NCBI GenBank assembly: GCA_913061245.1
Contig: CAJXTO010000074.1
Coordinates: 1 to 7,210, forward strand
DNA from: an uncultured Oceanospirillales bacterium
GTDB taxonomy: Bacteria; Pseudomonadota; Gammaproteobacteria; Pseudomonadales; Litorivicinaceae
Reading direction: 5' to 3'
Length of the DNA: 7,210 nt
Notes under the pieces: model-generated
What the model saw: only the letters and a program-made list of their open reading frames with translations
Told to the model about the DNA's origin: nothing
Database searches by the model: none
Made by a program: the position numbers and the translations under genes
Shown here: piece after piece, positions 6,299-7,210 of the stretch
Position numbering within the stretch: position 1 is the stretch's first letter
Layout: every line of letters starts with the position of its first letter

Positions 6299-7210
6299 TT
6301 ATGCGTCTTTTGCTTCATCTTCAGCTGCATCGGCAGCTGGAGCTTCTTCAGCAGCAGCTTTTTTCGGCGCGGCCTTCTTAGGAGCAGCCTTCTTCGCTGG
6401 TGCTTTCTTTGCAGGTGCTTCTTCAGCAACAGCCTCTGCAGCTGGTGCTTCTTCTACTGGAGCTTCTGCAACTGGCGCTTCCTCAGCAGCAGCTTTCTTT
6501 GGTGCAGCCTTCTTAGGAGCAGCCTTCTTCGCTGGCGCTTTCTTCTCAGTCACTTCGACAGCCGGAGCTTCTTCAGCAGCATCACCTGCAACTTCGACGT
6601 AATCACTCTTACCGAGGCTTTCCGCCGCACCTTCAATGCATGCATCAGCGATCGCAGACGAATACAACTCAATTGCACGGATTGCGTCATCGTTACCTGG
6701 GATCACGATATCAACGCCATCTGGATCAGAGTTTGTGTCAACAATACCGATTACAGGAATACCAAGCTTGTTCGCTTCTTGAATCGCGATTTTCTCGTGA
6801 TTCACATCAACCACAAAGATCGCATCTGGAAGACCGCCCATATCTTTGATACCACCGATCGAACGATCGAGCTTCTCAAGTTGGCGCGACAAGTCCAACG
6901 CTTCTTTCTTTGAAATTTTCTCAAGTGTGCCATCACCCATCTTCGCTTCGAGTTCTCTCAAGCGCTTGATTGACTGACGGATCGTTTTCCAGTTGGTCAA
7001 CATTCCGCCCAACCAACGATGGTTAACGAATGGCTGACCTGCACGTTCTGCTTGTTCTTTGATGATCTTCGCAGCTGCGCGCTTTGTACCGACGAACAGA
7101 ACTTTGTTCTTGCTCTGAGCCATGCCACGAACGATAGAGACCGCTTTTTCCAAAGCAGGAACAGTCAATTCGAGGTCAATGATATGAATTTTGTTACGAG
7201 CACCGAAGAT
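6299..7210 (-). CDS. rpsB: 30S ribosomal protein S2, 5' end outside window, with long low-complexity tail
   Basis: Small-subunit protein S2, which binds the 16S rRNA body/head region and helps S1 join. The visible 303 residues begin at IFGARNK, equal to about residue 31 of E. coli S2, so roughly 30 residues lie beyond the right edge. There is no start codon inside the window; the TTG at 7168 is an internal Leu. Landmarks are VLFVGTKRAA, FVNHRWLGGMLTNWKT, SIGGIKDMGGLPDAIFVVD, IPVIGIVDTNSDPDGVD and IPGNDDAIRAI, all standard S2. The normal fold ends near SDYVEV at about 6590. After it comes a tail of about 96 residues (6589-6302) with alternating acidic Glu/Ala/Pro and basic Lys/Ala/Pro blocks, absent from the 241-residue E. 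coli protein. The tail stays in frame with similar codon use and ends in EDEAKDA, so it looks like a real part of the gene. Its function is unknown. Confidence 0.97.
   Translation of the reverse strand: MFGARNKIHIIDLELTVPALEKAVSIVRGMAQSKNKVLFVGTKRAAAKIIKEQAERAGQPFVNHRWLGGMLTNWKTIRQSIKRLRELEAKMGDGTLEKISKKEALDLSRQLEKLDRSIGGIKDMGGLPDAIFVVDVNHEKIAIQEANKLGIPVIGIVDTNSDPDGVDIVIPGNDDAIRAIELYSSAIADACIEGAAESLGKSDYVEVAGDAAEEAPAVEVTEKKAPAKKAAPKKAAPKKAAAEEAPVAEAPVEEAPAAEAVAEEAPAKKAPAKKAAPKKAAPKKAAAEEAPAADAAEDEAKDA
6338..6409 (-). repeat. Imperfect direct repeat, copy 2 (rpsB tail)
   Basis: Encodes a 24-residue block, KKAPAKKAAPKKAAPKKAAA followed by EEAP, identical in protein to copy 1 located 135 bases away. 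By eye 65 of 72 bases match and the seven differences are synonymous. Shorter KKAAP units repeat within it. Confidence 0.85.
6473..6544 (-). repeat. Imperfect direct repeat, copy 1 (rpsB tail)
   Basis: First copy in the reading direction of the same 24-residue Lys/Ala/Pro block. It is separated from copy 2 by an acidic linker of 21 residues containing AEAPVEEAPAAEAVAEEAP, so the period is 45 codons. Confidence 0.85.

Noticed and set aside
6302..6589. Tail of rpsB as a frameshift artefact or a separate gene
   Set aside because: It is continuous and in frame with S2, the same block appears twice with only silent differences, and tsf follows 24 bases after its stop, so it reads as a genuine extension.
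1..7210. Mobile elements, CRISPR arrays, tRNA or other RNA genes, defence genes
   Set aside because: The strand is almost fully occupied by eight housekeeping genes with gaps below 50 bases; no such structures are present.

Overview
The window is a stretch of bacterial chromosome in which every recognisable gene lies on the minus strand. Read from the right edge leftwards it holds rpsB (5' end missing), tsf, an intrinsic terminator, pyrH, frr, uppS, cdsA, dxr and rseP. rseP reaches the left edge and probably lacks only the last base of its stop codon. This is the conserved translation / envelope-biogenesis cluster of Gammaproteobacteria. The order frr-uppS-cdsA-dxr-rseP matches Pseudomonas; in Escherichia coli dxr sits between frr and uppS. 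Protein lengths and motifs also fit a gammaproteobacterium of moderate GC content. I cannot name the genus from sequence alone.

Layout. 7210-6299: ribosomal protein S2 with an unusual ~96-residue Ala/Lys/Pro/Glu-rich tail. 6274-5414: EF-Ts, only 24 bases after rpsB. 5402-5374: a strong 11-bp terminator hairpin with an 8-T tract, whose end touches the Shine-Dalgarno of pyrH. 5364-4624: UMP kinase. 4627-4070: ribosome recycling factor, with a GTG start overlapping pyrH by four bases. 4064-3339: undecaprenyl diphosphate synthase. 3336-2503: CDP-diacylglycerol synthase. 2506-1328: DXP reductoisomerase, overlapping its neighbours by four bases on each side. 1331-1: the site-2 protease RseP. No stretch above 50 bases is non-coding. 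I see no RNA genes, mobile elements, CRISPR arrays or foreign-looking genes.

How the genes fit together. S2, EF-Ts and RRF serve translation, and PyrH supplies UDP for RNA and nucleotide-sugar precursors. Dxr makes the isoprenoid precursor MEP, UppS builds the C55 lipid carrier for peptidoglycan and O-antigen, CdsA makes CDP-diacylglycerol for phospholipids, and RseP carries out intramembrane proteolysis in envelope stress signalling. The terminator after tsf divides a high-output translation pair from the six-gene remainder, which is tightly packed (gaps of 2 and 5 bases, otherwise 4-base overlaps) and looks translationally coupled.

This is essentially a housekeeping region and I found no new system. 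The points most worth a second look are the alternating-charge repeat tail on S2 and the terminator that abuts the pyrH ribosome-binding site.
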